Assembly (NCBI GenBank): GCA_020698575.1
Contig: CM036242.1
Coordinates: 40,668,662-40,732,661 of the forward strand
Length of the DNA: 64,000 nt
Source: Bostrychus sinensis
Lineage: Eukaryota > Chordata > Actinopteri > Gobiiformes > Eleotridae
Direction of reading: 5' to 3'
Positions within the stretch are counted from its first letter, which is position 1; every line of letters begins with the position of its first letter. Position numbers and translations under genes: made by a program. The notes under the pieces are model-generated. The model was not told the DNA's origin. It did no database searches and was given only the letters and a program-made list of their open reading frames with translations. Positions 63,501 through 64,000 of this stretch are shown one piece after another.

Positions 63501-63845
63501 AGGGCTGGAACAACTAATTGCGCTAACCGATTAAAATTGATTATTGAAATAATTGTCAACAAATTTAGTAATCGTTTTATCGTTAACTGAGGTATTCACA
63601 GACTCTGAAACATGCCATGTGCTGAGAGAGGTTTATTACCAACACAGTGCAGTAAAGCAACAAAAACAGTTAAAAACAATGTCCATTTTGTGTTTTTGAT
63701 TTAAAAATATCCTGTATATGCTTTATCCAAATGTCCTCAAGTGACATATTTGTGGATTCATCTGATTGAAAATTTTAAAAAAATTGCTGATTTTTGATGG
63801 GGAACTATGAAACACTGCATGTTTTTAACCACTTTAACCACACAA
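63501..63845. mobile_element. hAT-type MITE (family 2), inverted, truncated
   Basis: TAGGGCTGGAACAACTAATT, GAAACATGCCATGTGCTGAG and GCAGTAAAGCAAC match the reverse complement of the copies at 11.4 and 57.0 kb. The far end is lost near 63,845. Confidence 0.75.
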
Positions 63846-64000
63846 ACCACACCACACAAATGCAGAATGTAAACATTCTGCATTTGCATCTGCAAGTTTG
63901 TCATGGCCTGGCCATGGTTCATCAAACTGCTGTATCCATGCCTGATAAACTTTCTCCTCTGTCAGGTGATCCCAGCCTCATCATTGCTAGTCCTGTTTAT

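Noticed and set aside
63880..64000. rbbp7 exon 2 at the right edge
   Set aside because: Translation of the - strand here gives no VMTHALEWPSLT-type sequence. The N-terminal exons must lie further right.

Overview
The window looks like the nuclear genome of a ray-finned (teleost) fish. Genes are split by short GT-AG introns, and the intervening DNA is crowded with repeat types typical of fish: a Tc1-like transposon, many hAT-type MITEs, PIF-Harbinger-like and piggyBac-like elements, L1 and L2/CR1-like retrotransposon pieces, a tRNA-derived SINE, and long minisatellites. The species cannot be named from the sequence alone.

Two protein-coding genes can be reconstructed exon by exon. On the + strand, txlng (gamma-taxilin) runs from a CpG-containing first exon near 29.5 kb to a stop codon at 42,455. 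It has ten coding exons encoding about 469 residues. On the - strand, an RBBP4/RBBP7-type WD40 histone chaperone (best read as rbbp7) runs leftward from beyond the right edge to a stop codon at 53,121. Ten coding exons are visible; the two N-terminal exons are outside the window. The two genes are convergent, the same arrangement as TXLNG and RBBP7 on human Xp22, which supports both assignments. txlng exon 6 carries one extra base that breaks the frame.

1-26.9 kb has no recognisable coding exon. It holds hAT MITEs (several with 8-bp target duplications), a decayed Harbinger region, a frameshifted Tc1 transposon (12.0-13.6 kb), a (GT)49 microsatellite and a roughly 1.4-kb array of an 11-bp repeat inside a hAT-like element (24.5-26.3 kb). 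At 26.9-27.2 kb a CCAAT- and GC-box-rich segment with a good splice donor on the - strand looks like the promoter and untranslated first exon of an unidentified leftward gene, perhaps head-to-head with txlng. 27.2-27.9 kb is an element with long inverted repeats.

29.5-42.6 kb is txlng, whose introns hold nested MITEs, a SINE and a second, inverted 11-bp array. 42.6-53.1 kb is the convergent intergenic region, with two 5'-truncated LINE copies flanked by target duplications, palindromic piggyBac-like elements and hAT MITEs. 53.1-64 kb is rbbp7, whose second intron contains a dead L1-type LINE with an altered reverse-transcriptase active site.

I did not find a novel gene system. The most unusual structures are the dispersed 11-bp minisatellite carried by a hAT-like family, the possible divergent promoter, the long-inverted-repeat elements and the txlng frameshift.
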